In this document: piece by piece, positions 12,516-24,234 of the stretch
How the letters are laid out: the number at the start of each line of letters is the position of its first letter
Position numbering within the stretch: position 1 is the stretch's first letter
DNA from: Gaeumannomyces sp. JS-464
Taxonomy: Eukaryota > Ascomycota > Sordariomycetes > Magnaporthales > Magnaporthaceae
Direction of reading: 5' to 3'
DNA: 64,000 nt
NCBI GenBank assembly: GCA_002197995.1
Contig: NGZR01000002.1
Coordinates: 2,418,001 to 2,482,000 of the forward strand
Notes under the pieces: model-generated
What the model was told of the DNA's origin: nothing
What the model saw: the letters and a program-made list of their open reading frames with translations, nothing else
Databases searched by the model: none
Made by a program: the position numbers and the translations under genes

Positions 12516-12548
<33 letters not shown>

Positions 12549-13466
12549 CCCGAATTTCGCACTTAAACGAGTTTTCTTAAGTGCATTTCGGCCACTGGAA
12601 TCTCGCTTCCTCCTTTTATTATTTTTAAAGGAAAATACGTGCAAAAATAGTGGTTTTTAAAAAATAAAAGCCATTTAAAAGGCTAGCAATTTACCGCACC
12701 GAAAAACGAGTGGACTTTCGAGCGTACTGTGGTAAAATGGCTGCAAAAGGTTTTCCTTCCGGCCACCCGGCCAAACCCCTTTTAACCCCGTTTGCTAATC
12801 CTCGACGGGCACGGATTTTATATAACCAAAAAGTTTATATTTCTTTGCCTCCGGAACGACGTTTATTTGCTTTATTTACCTTTTTATACCTCGCTCGTAC
12901 TGCAACTTTTAAACCTATCCGTATTTAGCTTTTTTAAATACGCCTACCGCAAAAAACCGGCTTTTAGCCTCGAAATATACGTAAGCCTTTATCCGGCCGA
13001 CGTTTACTTAAAAATTCCAACTAAACAGCTAACGAATTTAAAATTTAACAATTTGCAAAGGATAACAAGGTTAAACAACGTTTAACGGTCCTTTTTTTGC
13101 AATCCCCGGCGTTTAAAAAACTCCCAAACAATTTAAAAAGTTGGCTTTCCGGATTAGGGCTTTAAGGCCCCGGCTTTCGGCAAGCCTTACGGCTTAACTT
13201 TTTTTTTCGAAAGCTTTAAAAAAGCTACGAAGCGCATTAAATTCGAGTTATTTAAAGCCTAGTAAAAACTTAAGCGGTTAAAAGCCGAATTGGAAGCATA
13301 ACGGCCTCGCAAAAAGGGAAAGTAATACCGGATCCCAACCAAACCTTCGTTAATATCCGCCACGTTGCAAAAGCAAAAGGGTAAGTTAAAAAGGCAAATT
13401 ATACAGCATTAGAAAGAGCGGAAGATTTTGATTAGGAATTTATATACAGTTGTATCGACGTTAGCT
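11990..13466 (+). pseudogene. Pogo-family transposase (CENP-B HTH plus DDE), RIP-degraded
   Basis: A near-complete transposase in one reading direction: HTH with LRNRFQSA (about 12075), second HTH with NWVLI and THAKVRFFAKEILRREG (about 12160-12250), RFLQRYPEIRVKKGRRI (about 12285), first catalytic Asp in YNMDERG (12437-12457), GNGLVLSLAEAGF, CISATG...PPFIIFKGK (about 12585-12635), KWLQKVFLPATRP, second Asp in LLILDGHG (about 12795), the AYRKK region and a C-terminal DPNQTFVNIRHVAKAK (about 13345). Most disruptions are TAA/TAG where CAA, CAG or TGG is expected, as RIP produces. A run of 30 A interrupts it at 12518. No functional protein is possible. The right inverted repeat follows about 60 bases after its end. 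Confidence 0.85.
12518..12547 (+). repeat. A30 homopolymer inside the pogo transposase
   Basis: Thirty consecutive A between the GLVLSLAE and CISATG motifs. The protein reading continues on both sides without another inserted body, so this looks like homopolymer expansion and not the tail of a retroposon. Confidence 0.85.
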
Positions 13467-13525
13467 AAATTAAGGTAGAAATTTGCAGTTAAATGCACTA
13501 GGTTTGGTGTTAATCGGATCTCTTT

Positions 13526-13570
13526 TGGGTGGGCGGACTGTGGGGTGGACGGATAAGGGGTGCCCCGACT
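13526..13570 (-). repeat. Right terminal inverted repeat of the pogo-like element
   Basis: Ends GGGGTGCCCCGACT just before TA at 13571-13572. Its reverse complement matches the left end at 8941-8984 over the first 14 bases exactly and over most of the following 30. Confidence 0.75.
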
Positions 13571-13572
13571 TA

Positions 13573-14053
13573 CAGCAAAGGGTGGTCGTCGACGAGCCTC
13601 GAAGCATCCGGCTTGCTAAGGGGCACTCGGCAAACCTTTAATTGTAACATTTTAATTGATTTTATTTAACACTTCGTTAAAAGAAAAAACAATGCAGCTA
13701 TGGCAAGCAGCAATACGAAGCTTAAAAAGGAAAAAACCACGGTTTTCACTTTTAACGGTATTAAATACGACTTTAAAAAAGCTATTAACACGGCTAGCCT
13801 TTTTAAACTTATAGCGAAGGAAATCGCTAAAGGCAGGCTAAAATAAAGCAATTTACTACGAAGTTAGTGTTTTTCGACGTACTTATCGCGATTTAAACGT
13901 ACAAATTCCCGTTTTTAAACCTTTATAAAAGAAAAAACGGCAAGCTTAAAACGTTTTTTTACTAAATGCAAAAGCTATTTTAAGTTGTACAAATAAAAAT
14001 TCGTAAAAAAAAAAGCAAAAAATCGCTTACGCTGCTATTAAATTAAACGGCAA
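13573..14053. mobile_element. RIP-mutated left remnant of an older retroelement
   Basis: AT-rich, TpA-rich sequence between the pogo right end and the gypsy 5' LTR. It is probably the left part of the element whose gag lies at 20643-22750, because the gypsy copy is inserted with a five-base duplication between them. The first 70 bases (to about 13645) are still of normal composition. No domain can be read here. Confidence 0.45.
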
Positions 14054-14264
14054 TGTTATAGCACGGCCGGCCTTTACGAGCGCTTAGGCCATGGTTGTAA
14101 GGATGGCCCTAAAATCACCTAACTAAAAACCATCGGATGCTATACTAATCTCTGTGCGCACGCGTGTCGCAACGCGCAATTGTTTTTACTTCCTTAGCTT
14201 TAGATCGTGATAATAATAAAAGGTATATTATAGCCCTGCCTCGGTTCCCATTGTTCCCGTTACA
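14054..14264 (+). repeat. 5' LTR of the gypsy element
   Basis: Starts TGTTATAGCACGGCC and ends GTTCCCGTTACA. Equal in length to the copy at 20432-20642; I count 12 differences, all transitions. Confidence 0.93.
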
Positions 14265-14479
14265 TTATTTAAAGCTTAAACAACGGTTTTATTGCCTGGG
14301 AAGGCTTTTAAAATATCCCACCGAAATAGATTAACGAGCTTAAACGAACTGGGCGATTGGCCTTACGATTACCCGAAAACGACCACTATAGCTATATCCG
14401 CTACCGAGCGCGAAAAGCGCGTTTAGGAAGCGAAAAAGCAAATGCGCTTCGTTTTAAGCGACCTGGAGAAAGCTTTCCC

Positions 14480-16090
14480 CCAATCCGATAAACAGCGAAA
14501 GTCGCTGCTGGCGATCCATTAATAAATTACCTATTAAAATGTGAAGGGAGTTCCGCAACCTGCAATTACGATTACGGCGGGTAATAGGGATAACGATAAC
14601 GAGAAAAAGGTCCTTTTAATTTACGAGCAGTACGAAAAGGAGGTTATTAATAAGCTGGACGGAACGAAATATACCTTTACCAGTAAAAACCTAAAGGACG
14701 ACCTGCATTTTAAGATCGACGATTTGGCCGCTTTAGCGGGCAAATCGGGAAATAAGGACGAAGACGTAGCATTTTTTTTCCGGCCAATATCGGAAAACGG
14801 CAAGCTGTTTAGCTTAACTTTAAAAGCTTGCTAATTTAAAAACAGTTTTAAACAATGGTTAAAAACCACCTAAAGGCAATATACCGGGAGCTAAAACTCC
14901 GCTCGATCGTTTGGATAGCTTTTTTATATACAGGTTTTGGAGTTTTACGAGCTTGCTAAAAATTTAATCGCATAATTTAAATGGTTCATTTGTAAGCAAA
15001 ATGTTTCGGTAAGGAATTTCGGAACCACGTTTGCCCGATTTCGCTACCGGCTTTAACGGATTTAAAAAACCAATAACAAATTAACGAACTTATAAACCAA
15101 ATGGTGGCTTTATAAAATACCATAGCGATTAAAAATGTTACGTTAGCTAATTGCGCGGAGCAATTAATAGCGCGACGCGACCAAACCCCCGGCTTAAACA
15201 GTACGAACTAAAAGGGAGGATGTTAAAAGGCCAAAATAAAAAATCCCTCGGAGTTTTACGGAAACCCCGCCACGGATAAAGTAATTTTCGAATATTAATA
15301 CCGACAAATTAAAAACAAGATTTAAATCGATGGAGGAAAGTGGACCAACCCCGAAAAGTTCGCCTACGTATTTAGCCGTTTAGCAAATCGAACGGTTTCG
15401 GTGCTGCTACTTTATACCCGAAACATTTACCCCGATCGTTTCCGTACTTATAACAAGCTAATAAACCATTTTTAAAAAAAGCATTATAATAAAAACGCGA
15501 AAATTAAAACCTACGCGGATTTTAAAAAGCTAGTTATAAAAGCCGGAAATAAATTCCCCGATTTTAAAAACGACTTTATACGTTTTACTGGAAAATGCAA
15601 AGTTTTTTAAACGAATTAAAAGCGCGAAATTTACGATCGTTTTACGTTTAACTTTCGGATTTAAATTATCCGAAAGTATATTAATTAAAGCATTATATTC
15701 GAAAAGTTTTATCGTTAAATATAAAAGTTTTCCTTTTAGTATAAGCAAATGCGTAAGGAAAAGGCCGTAATTAAAAGAAAGAAAAAAGCAATATAGGGAG
15801 GCAACTTGGTACCAGCCTTTAAATTTTGTAAAACTTTTAACAAACTTTCGCAAACCTTTGCCGTAAATGCCGTTATTCGCTTATTTCGCGAGGAAATAGC
15901 CCGCTTTTTAAAAAAGGGACTTTATTTTAACTGCAAAAAAACCGGATATCGCACCCGCGAATGCCTTTCGCGCGATAAAAACATTAATAAGGCCCGAATT
16001 AACGAGATTTTAATTAAATATTACCCGTCCAAATTAAATAAAAAGTGCTTTAATAAAAGTAACGGTAGTAAGGCCGAGTTGAAAAATTAA
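14480..16090 (+). pseudogene. gag remnant with CCHC-type zinc knuckle (gypsy element)
   Basis: The region between the 5' LTR and the protease. The clearest part is YFNCKKTGYRTREC at about 15930-15975, a zinc knuckle in which the first Cys and the His are replaced by Tyr, each explicable by a G-to-A or C-to-T RIP change. Upstream, 14541-14834 is open for 97 codons and acidic/lysine-rich; it may be the start of gag, but I do not recognise it. Stops interrupt the rest. Confidence 0.65.
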
Positions 16091-16185
16091 CAACTTTAAA
16101 AAAAGTAAACTCCTTCCCAAAAAACGTATTAATATAGCGGAAAATTATAAAAAAAAAGTTACCTTTTAACTTTTTCCATAAATAT

Positions 16186-19100
16186 TTGGGCGGTAGCTCG
16201 TTTACGTTATTTAGCACCATATCGTTTAATGGACTTTTTTTTTCCATACAAAACCTAATTAATACGGGAGCAAATGGTTACCTTTTCGTTAATTTACGCA
16301 CGGTAAAAAAAGCGAGGAAGCTATTTAAAACTGCCCGCTTTAATAATTTTATCCTACAAATAATCGGAGGTTATAACGGAAAAGGAGCATAAGCGGTAAA
16401 CGTAGCGGTAATCGCGCATTTCCGGATTTAACGCCGAACGTTCCATAACGTTCCCCTGTTAATTTTAAATATAAAGTAAAATTTAATAATCGGGTTAAAA
16501 TTTTTGGAAAGTTACGATATTTTCCCCGATTATTAGCGACGGAAACTTTTATTTAATAACGACGCTAACTTTTTAACCCCTAAGCTATAAAACATCGCGA
16601 TAAATAATTTTCCCACGCTAACCCGTTATTTATAAAAGTTTTACGATAAAAAAGTTCGCCGGAAAAAGGCTTTAATAAAAGCGGAAAATAAAAGGAGAAA
16701 AAACGGCAAAAATGCGCTATCCAAAGTGCGGCGACATATTAACAAGTTAAAAGCGATTACCCGGGAACCCTTAACTAGCAAAAAGCCCCCGTTAAAAATA
16801 CTATTAATAAGGTTAATGCCCCGACCGACCGCCGGTTCGAAGCCGAAGTCGCGATTACGGCCGGAACGAAACGAAGGGTTTCAAGCTTTAACATAAACCT
16901 TGTCCCCGATTAAAAACCTTATTTTCGCCGCGGGAAAGCCGAGCCCCGGTAAGGCGTAAAACCAGCCGAAAGTTTAAGTTTAAAAAAACGCGCACGGAAA
17001 GTACATTTTAAAAAAAAACGCCGTAGGTTAGTATAAAAACCGCGCGGTTAATACCGCTTTTATCGGTGCAATAGGCCTAATGCAAATCGCAACGCGGTAT
17101 AAAGCTCTTTTGGCAATAACCAGCTTATTCGAAATTAGCCGGCTTATCGAAAGCAAAAAGGATAACTAAAAGGATCGAAAGCTAATGCCGCACGATAAAA
17201 AAAAGCTCCGATAATAAGCAAAAATGCTAATGCCCCCCAAATATTACGAAATGCTAAACGTATTTAGCAAAGCGAAATTTAACTAACTTTTACCGCTCCG
17301 TTTTAAAATTAACCATTAAATCGAACTAAAAAAGGAACGCGACGCCGGCGAGCTAAATTACTCTTCGCTATATAAAATGTCCGCCGAAAAGTTAAAAGCG
17401 TGTCGGTAAATACATTACCGATAACTTGCATAAAGGATTTATTAAAGCTAATAACGCATTTTTTACCGCATTTATCCTATTTGCGAGGAAAGCGAACGGT
17501 AGTTTACGGCTGTGCGTAAATTATAAAAAGCTTAATGCGATAACCAAAAAGGACGTATATTCGTTACCCTTAATCGAGGAGATTTTAATTAGGATATCGG
17601 GCGCTAAGTTTTTTACCAAAATAAATATCCGTTAAGCTTTTTACAAAATTAAAATAAAGCCGGAAGCTAAGGAATTAACGACGTTCCGCATACGTTACGG
17701 GATTTTTAAATATAACGTAATGCTTTTTAAACTTACGAATGGCCCGGCGACGTTCCAAAGGTTTATTAATAGCACTTTAATAAAATATTTGGACGACTTT
17801 TGCTCCGCTTATATCGACGATATTATTATTTGGTCGTTAACTTTAAAACAACACCGAAAACACGTGTTTAAAGTGCTGCGAAGGTTACAAAAAGCCGGTT
17901 TTCAAACCGACCTGAAAAAATGCGAGTTTTACGTCGAAAAAACGAAATTTTTAAGCTTTATTATCGGAATATCCGGAGTTAAAATTAACCTTAAAAAAAT
18001 CGCAATGGTAAAAAACTAAAAAGTTTTAAAATCCTTAAAAAGGGTTTAATTTTTTTTTGGCTTTTGTAACTTTTACCGCAAATTCGTCCCAAAATACAGC
18101 CGAATCGCTAAACCCTTAACCAGTTTAACGAGAAAAAGCGAAATGTTTAAATGGACGAAACCGAGGGCAAAGTCCTTTAAAAAGCTTAAGCGCCGATTGC
18201 TGCACGCCCCAGTACTTAAACATTATAAACAAAACCGGCAAACCCGGGTGGAAACGGATGCTTTTAACGGGGTTTTAGCAAGCGTGCTATCCCAAAAGCA
18301 TAAGGACGGGTGGCATTCGACTGCGTTCTTTTCCGAAACGATATACGGGGCCGAGTTTAACTATCCCATTTACAATAAAAAGCTGCTAGCAGTAATGCGA
18401 GCGTTTAAGCATTAAAAAACGGAATTTATAAAGTTGCAAACTAAAAAGTTCCTCGTTATTACGAACCACTAGGCGTTAAAATATTTCGGGACGAAAAAAC
18501 ACTTAAACGTTAAGTAAGCCGCTTTAATCGGACCTATTTTCCCAATACCGCTTCGAAATTACTTATCGTTTTAAATCCGAAAATGCCGCGGCGGACGCGC
18601 TAATAAAAAAAACGGAGGAAATAAAGTTCCAAAAGGAAAAAAGGAAACTAAGCGGTACTAAGCGATATTTGCCCAGCATTATAAAAAAGTTCGGAAAACC
18701 TGCTATTCGTGTTGAAAACGCCCACTTCGGAAAAGTCGGAACCGGAAAAGCTGTTCGAAATGATTTTATCGAACCGACTGTTAAAAGCAAACTTTAGGGC
18801 GCCCTTTTTGGAAAAGTACCGAGTTAAGGCCAAAAAGGAACGGAAAGGTGGATTTTGCTTAGCGATTCGAAAAAGCCAAACTATTAATATTTTATAAGGA
18901 TAAACTAATCGTTTTTATCCTGGAAAACGTAATATGGCTAGCGAAGCTTATTGCGAAAGCATACGGCCAAGTTACGGCCGCACACCCGGGACGTAATAAA
19001 ACGAGAAAATTCGTTAAAAAGTACTAGTGGCCCGAACTAAATGCAAATGTTAATTAGTTCGTAGCCAATTGTAATTGTAAATCCGCGAAAGTACTTAGGG

Positions 19101-20365
19101 ATAAAACGCCCGGGTTGCTGCACCCTTTCCCTCCTTTTATGCGCGCTTAGTAGCATATAATCGTCGATTTTTAAAAGCATGCTTAAAAATAGGAAGGGGT
19201 ATAACAACGCGTTAATAATAATGAATTGCTTAATTAAGCGTTTATAAACGATCTTTTACGATACGAAGGTTACAAAGAACAGCGGCAAAGCTATATTATA
19301 AAGAACTATACCGGGTATACGGTTTGCTTTTAACCATCGGATCCGATCGTGGCCCCCAGTTCGTTTCCGATTTTACTAACGAATTATCGAAAATTTTAAG
19401 CGTAAATTAAAAGCTATTTTCGTCCGGCCATTCCTAATCGGCAGGATAAGCCGAAATTATAAACCAATATTTAAATTAACGTTTACGCTTATTTGTAAAC
19501 CATTTTTAAAATAATTGGTTAACCTTTTTACCCGCTTTTAACCTAATTTAAGCGATATTTCCGCACGAATCGCTAAAAGGTATATTACCTTTCGAAATGT
19601 CGATAAGCTTTTCGTACTTTCCGCATTAGAATTAAACCCGTCGGATAACGTTTAAAAAGTTAACGGCACAAAAGAAAATGTTACGAGGAAATGCGCAAAA
19701 AGCGGCGAAAAAGTTGTTAAAATTTAGCGAAAAAGCCCGGAAGTTATTACTTTAAGCTTAAAAAAAATAACCATCCAAACTAACAAACATCGTCGAATTT
19801 CGAACTTCGAGGTAGGCGACGAAATCCTAATTATTAAAAAGAACTAAGCGACGAATAAGCCCAATAATAAGCTCGATTTCCCGCTAACCAAAAGGTTATA
19901 CCGAATCGTAGCTTTTAAAGGTTATTTATATAAGCTAAAAATCCTTTAAAAATGGAAAAGGACGAGGGTTTTCCATACGGATAGGTTAAAGCGATTCCTA
20001 AGCAACCTTTTGCCGGGACAAAAGCTGGAGCGACCCGAATCGAAAACCGTTAACGGCGAGGAGAAATGGGAGCTGGAAACCATCCTGTTATCGAGGCTGT
20101 ACTACGGACGCCTCCAATACCAAATGCAATGGCGAGGCTAGGACCCCGACCCCAACTTTTACAACGCCACTGCTTTTAAAAACGCGGCCACTTCGCTTAA
20201 AGCATATTACGAGGAGTATCCGGATAAGCCAGGCCCGCCGAAGCGACTGCAAATTTGGCTGGAAACCGCCGAAAAGGACGCCTTCGCAAAAGATCACGCC
20301 GATGATAACAAACCAGCCGACGGCGGGATTAAGCAGGGGTTGCGACGAAAGATGCCGAGGCGTTA
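16186..20365 (+). pseudogene. pol remnant: protease, RT, RNase H, integrase, chromodomain (gypsy element)
   Basis: Protease with LINTGANGYLF (about 16255; the usual Asp reads Asn). RT from about 17400 with LRLCVNYKKLNAITKKDVYS, TFRIRYGIFKYNVMLF, then YIDDIIIWS (about 17812). RNase H at about 18143-18415 with ETDAFNGVLASVLSQ and FNYPIYNKKLLAVMRA. Integrase zinc finger HPGRNKTRKFVKKYYWPEL...CNC (about 18990-19080) and core SDRGPQFVSDF (about 19340) and AEIINQYLN (about 19455). Chromodomain WELETILLSRLYYGRLQYQM (about 20070) followed by DPDPNFYNATAFKNA and YPDKPGPPKRLQIWL. Dozens of TAA/TAG stops and some frame changes make it inactive. Confidence 0.88.
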
Positions 20366-20431
20366 AAAAAGGAAATCGTTGGAAGAGAACCGCACAACCG
20401 TTTCTTTTCGGCCCTTTTGAAGGGGGGGTAA

Positions 20432-20642
20432 TGTTATGGCACGGCCGGCCCTTACGGGCGCTTAGGCCATGGTTGCAAGGATGGCCCTAAAGTTACTTAA
20501 TTAAAAACCATCGGATGCTATACTAATTTTTGTGCGCACGCGTGTCGCAACGCGCAATTGTTTTTACTTCCTTAGCTTTAGATCGTGATAATAATAAAAG
20601 GTATATTATAGCCTTGCCTCGGTTCCCATCGTTCCCGTTACA
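20432..20642 (+). repeat. 3' LTR of the gypsy element
   Basis: Starts TGTTATGGCACGGCC and ends GTTCCCGTTACA, followed by the target duplication GGTAA at 20643-20647. About 94 percent identical to the 5' LTR. Confidence 0.93.
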
Positions 20643-22750
20643 GGTAAAATGAAAAAAAAGTTTTTAGCTAACCTAAGGTAATTATTTTAAAAAATACAAA
20701 AAAAAAGCTAAAAAGCTATTAAAATTATTTTCGCTAGTTTTAAAACCTTTGAAAAAAAAGTTGGAAAAATGTTTAAAATAATCGACGAAACTTAAATCGC
20801 TAAAAAAACTTGCTAGCTTTTAAATAATAAAAAGCTACGGTTAAATACGCCGCGGATTTTTAAAAATTAGCATTAAATTTAATTAAAGCGATATTACTTA
20901 ATATTGCACTTTTATAACGGGTTGCGCGAAAACGTGAAAAAACGAACCCGTAAAATAAAACCGCCTAAAGTTTTTCACGAATTACGTTTAAAACGCGGTT
21001 CGTATTAATAACAAATTATACGAACCGAACGGCAATAAAAAAAGAAAAAACATAGTTTTAAAAACGTAATATAAAATAATAAAGCAAACTAAAAAAGGTT
21101 AAACAGCAACCTATTACGGTTTATAAAACGCATTTTAACTTTATAAACTTTAATGCGGGGGCCGTTTACTAATAGCAAAAGCAGCAAAAAAAGCAAAAGC
21201 AAAACTTAAAAAACGGGAAATGCTTTAAATGCGGTTAAACCAGCCATATTAAAGCAAATTGCTTTTAGCGGAACGATAATCGCCAAATAGCTAACCTTTA
21301 ACGAATGCGGGAAAACCTAATACAAAACGGGCTATACCCGGGTTAGCGTTTAGCTGGATATATTGCTATAACAAGCTGTGCATTACATACCAGCGTAATA
21401 AAAAAGCTACCGGTGGTACCCCCGAAAGCCACGAAATATCGCTATGTTTAAAACTATTAAAATCGAGTATAATAGCGAAAGGAGCAACGCGTTATTTCCG
21501 GGTTTACAAATTTAAAAAAAAGCGATAACATTTATCACTAGGTTTAAAAAGGGTAATTTTAATAAGCGATTTAAAAAAAAGTTAAAAAGGAACTTTTAAA
21601 ATAAACACACCTTTTTCGAAAATCGGAAAAACTTTAACACCAACGTAAAAATAAAACAAAACATTACCATTGCCCAGTTTTAAAAATACGCGAAACTAGC
21701 AAGAAATAACGCCGTTAACAGGCTTTTCGTACCGTTATTTTACGAAACCCCGACTAATAAAAAACGTTAATATGTTTTTACACCATTTAACATTTTAAAA
21801 TGCTTTTAAAACGTTAAGGTTTTAAAATACTTAAGTAACCCGTTATGCCACGCCACTTTGGCGGAAAAAAACAATAGTTAACTTTTATCGTAATTTAACG
21901 ACTAACAGGAAATTAAATACGTTAATTACCGGTTTAACAACGTAAGCGAGTTAAAAAAAAGCTACGTTAAACTTTAAAAACCACTTTAAAGTTAATTTAA
22001 AATACTTTAAACATTTGCACCTTTTTTAAGCGAAATATATTTATAAAAAATGCAAATTTTATTTATAACCCAAATTTAAATACGATTTTTCTTTTAGAAA
22101 TTGAAAAGCAAATTTAAAATTAAACCCCGATTAGCATTTTAATTGCTACGATAAAAACCAGCCCGGATTAGCAGGTTTACCGCAGTTTTTAAACCTAACG
22201 AACGGTACTCGATGCTATACGTTATTAAAACGTTTAAGTAAAAGAAATGTAAAACTGTAAAATGCAAAAAATATATGGCATAAAAGGCGGAAATTTAGCA
22301 TTAGGGGATTACGCGAGCGTATATCCCGTTCGACTTGGATAAAAAGACGAACATACGGTATTCGTTCCTTTAATTAAAAACACTAAACGAATTACCTGAG
22401 CGGAAAGCACGAAATGGGAAAGAAAAGCTAAAAAAAAAAAAACCTTTGCAATAGCAAAATCGAATTAATTATAGGATTTACTAACGTTCCAGATAAAATA
22501 TTAAAAGAAAAAAAGTTAAAATAATAGTCGATTGCGAAGCATAAAGCGATTATATGTCGTTATAAACGGTTAAACGGTATAGGATTTCTATAAAACGGAA
22601 ACCCCAACCGTACTAATTAAAAACAGTCGAAAAAATACCCGTCGTTTACAATAAAGGATTAATCGACCGAAAAACACGATCAGTAACATTACGCACCCGA
22701 AATGGGGAAAACGTTATTGTTATACTGGACAAGCTGGATATAGCTTAGGT
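20643..22750 (+). mobile_element. RIP-mutated retroelement remnant with gag zinc knuckle
   Basis: Extremely TpA-rich. At about 21215-21265 it reads GKCFKCG(stop)TSHIKANC, a CCHC zinc knuckle with one RIP-type stop, after a Lys/Gln-rich stretch. This is the gag of a second retroelement, in the same orientation as the gypsy copy that interrupted it. No reverse transcriptase or integrase could be read, so the family is not decided. The mutated zone ends rather sharply near 22700-22750. Confidence 0.55.
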
Positions 22751-23484
22751 AGCGCTAGCACGTCGTATGCCACTAGGGAGGCAGGGACTGGTAGATCCCG
22801 ACTTTACCGACGTTAAATATACTCCTCCTCCTCCTTTTCAGAAAAGCACGATGGAAACCTCCCAGCAGGGCCAGCCCATGGGCCACAACGACACCACCTA
22901 AGTCCAGTCCTTTCCATCTGTTGGCTTCGAGGAAGTTGCCCCATTGGGGACCTGCATCCGGCATTCCCACTTTTGCGATCACCATTCCCCTCCATGCCCG
23001 AAAGCACATTCAAAGATCTCCTCGGAGATATGAGCTGCGACAAGACAGGCAAGGGCGTTTGCTGGACCTCTTTGGAAGCCGCATAGGCTTTCCGGCGCTC
23101 GCGCTGTTTTCACCTTTGCTCCCATTCAGAATCTTCTCGTCTGCTTGGGATAGCAATGGAGACTGGCAGGTACGCACGCTAAGAGCATCCGTCCTGCTTC
23201 GACTGATGCCACACATCGGTACACCTGTTCTTCTCGTGGGACCACACCTGGGATCAGCGATAAGGGAAACTGCGCTGGTTGCGCAAAACGACGGTAGCCT
23301 TGGTCAGGCCAACCGGTAACCTATATGGACCCTCAACGGGCATCCATGGCTTGCAGAGATGCATTAGTTCACTCGGCGGGCTCAGGGTGAACAAATGTGC
23401 TTTTTGGCCTGGGGGGAAATGTCTGATCAAGGGATTGGGAGTGTGGATTTACACAGCTAAGTTCTCTTTGCTGACTGGATGCAG
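22751..23484. other. Spacer right of the transposon block
   Basis: Base composition returns to normal. Short open frames on both strands have no recognisable domain. A 3' splice-site-like CTGAC...GCAG stands directly before the ATG at 23485, so an upstream exon of the next gene may lie here. Confidence 0.4.
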
Positions 23485-24234
23485 ATGTCGGAGGCGGGCG
23501 CCGTTATCAGGATGGTTGACCTCTCTATCTCCCAGCCCATCCAGCAGTTCGGCATGGAGTAAATCACACCCGACATCCTCGACCAAAGCATGGATGGCAG
23601 CGACAACAATGTGCCTGAGCAGATCGTCAACACCGTCACACAAGCCTCCATGTCTATCGACTGAGGAATGGATCAGAGGTTCCAGAGTTCGGCCTTGACC
23701 GCTGCCGCCATTCGCATGCCAAGGAACGCCGTTCCATACCTCACGGCCTCGGTGGCAAGTTTGGACTGGGAATCCCACCACCAGCGTTGCATGCACGATG
23801 CTGCTCAGACAGGTCTCGCTGTAAATCAGCAGTCACTCCAAGAGGTCCACGACATTCTCCAAGCCGAAAATCCCCCTTCTCCGCAAGAGAGTGGAAAAGC
23901 TGGAGACCGAGCTGAAGTTCTACAAGGAGGAGGTAATGACTGCCAAATACGACCTGAAGTTCTACAAGGAGGAAGCAAAAACTGCCAAAGTCGAGCGAGC
24001 TCTTGTATCGAGGCCATCAAAGCCCTCCAGCTCGAGGTTTTGGCGCTGCGCTCTGCCCAGAGCAAGGTTTGCATTTCCCATCTTTTTTTAGCCTTTACAT
24101 CCCACACCCTTGGATGTTTCATCTCGCTTCCACTGCCATCCTCTCCCATTTTCATGGTTGGTTAGTTGCTAATAATGTTTTCTCCCAACAGGCGCAGGCA
24201 CCCGGCCTTCCGATCCGGGAGCGAGAGATCTAGT
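23485..24234 (+). pseudogene. Degraded gene for a coiled-coil-like protein, function unknown
   Basis: The ATG at 23485 opens a reading MSEAGAVIRMVDLSISQP that meets a TAA about 30 codons in, where the protein sense continues (ITPDILDQSMDGSDNNVPEQ) to TGA at 23662. A separate frame around 23885-23995 has two copies of LKFYKEE(A/V)xTAK, 14 residues each and heptad-like, followed after another frame change by IEAIKALQLEVLALRSAQSK. A donor at 24066 and an acceptor CAACAG at 24191 would add a last exon ending APGLPIREREI and TAG at 24232. At least one stop and two frame changes make a working product unlikely. No known family recognised. Confidence 0.4.

Larger units (their letters stand above)
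8941..13570 (+). mobile_element. Composite pogo/Fot-like DNA transposon with a nested Mutator-like element
   Basis: The ends are inverted repeats that share a perfect 14-base tip (AGTCGGGGCACCCC) and continue with lower identity for about 44 bases. Both are flanked by TA (8939-8940 and 13571-13572), the target used by Tc1/mariner-pogo elements. Inside are an N-terminal pogo HTH near the left end, a minus-strand Mutator-like transposase, and a second, nearly full-length pogo transposase running to the right end. At 4630 bases it is about twice the size expected for a simple pogo element. The left 350 bases are almost free of RIP while most of the rest is heavily mutated, so the interval is probably two related pogo copies plus a MULE and not one element. 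Confidence 0.75.
14054..20642 (+). mobile_element. Ty3/gypsy LTR retrotransposon (chromovirus with chromodomain), full length, RIP-degraded
   Basis: Bounded by two 211-bp LTRs (TG...CA) and a five-base target duplication, GGCAA on the left and GGTAA on the right. The inside reads, in order, gag with zinc knuckle, protease, reverse transcriptase, RNase H, integrase and a C-terminal chromodomain, the order of Ty3/gypsy chromoviruses such as fungal MAGGY-like elements. All coding parts carry many stops. No tRNA-primed binding site was identified with confidence after the 5' LTR. 6589 bases. Confidence 0.92.

Noticed and set aside
12518..12547. Poly-A as the tail of a nested LINE or processed copy
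   Set aside because: The pogo transposase reading is continuous immediately before and after the run, leaving no room for an inserted body.
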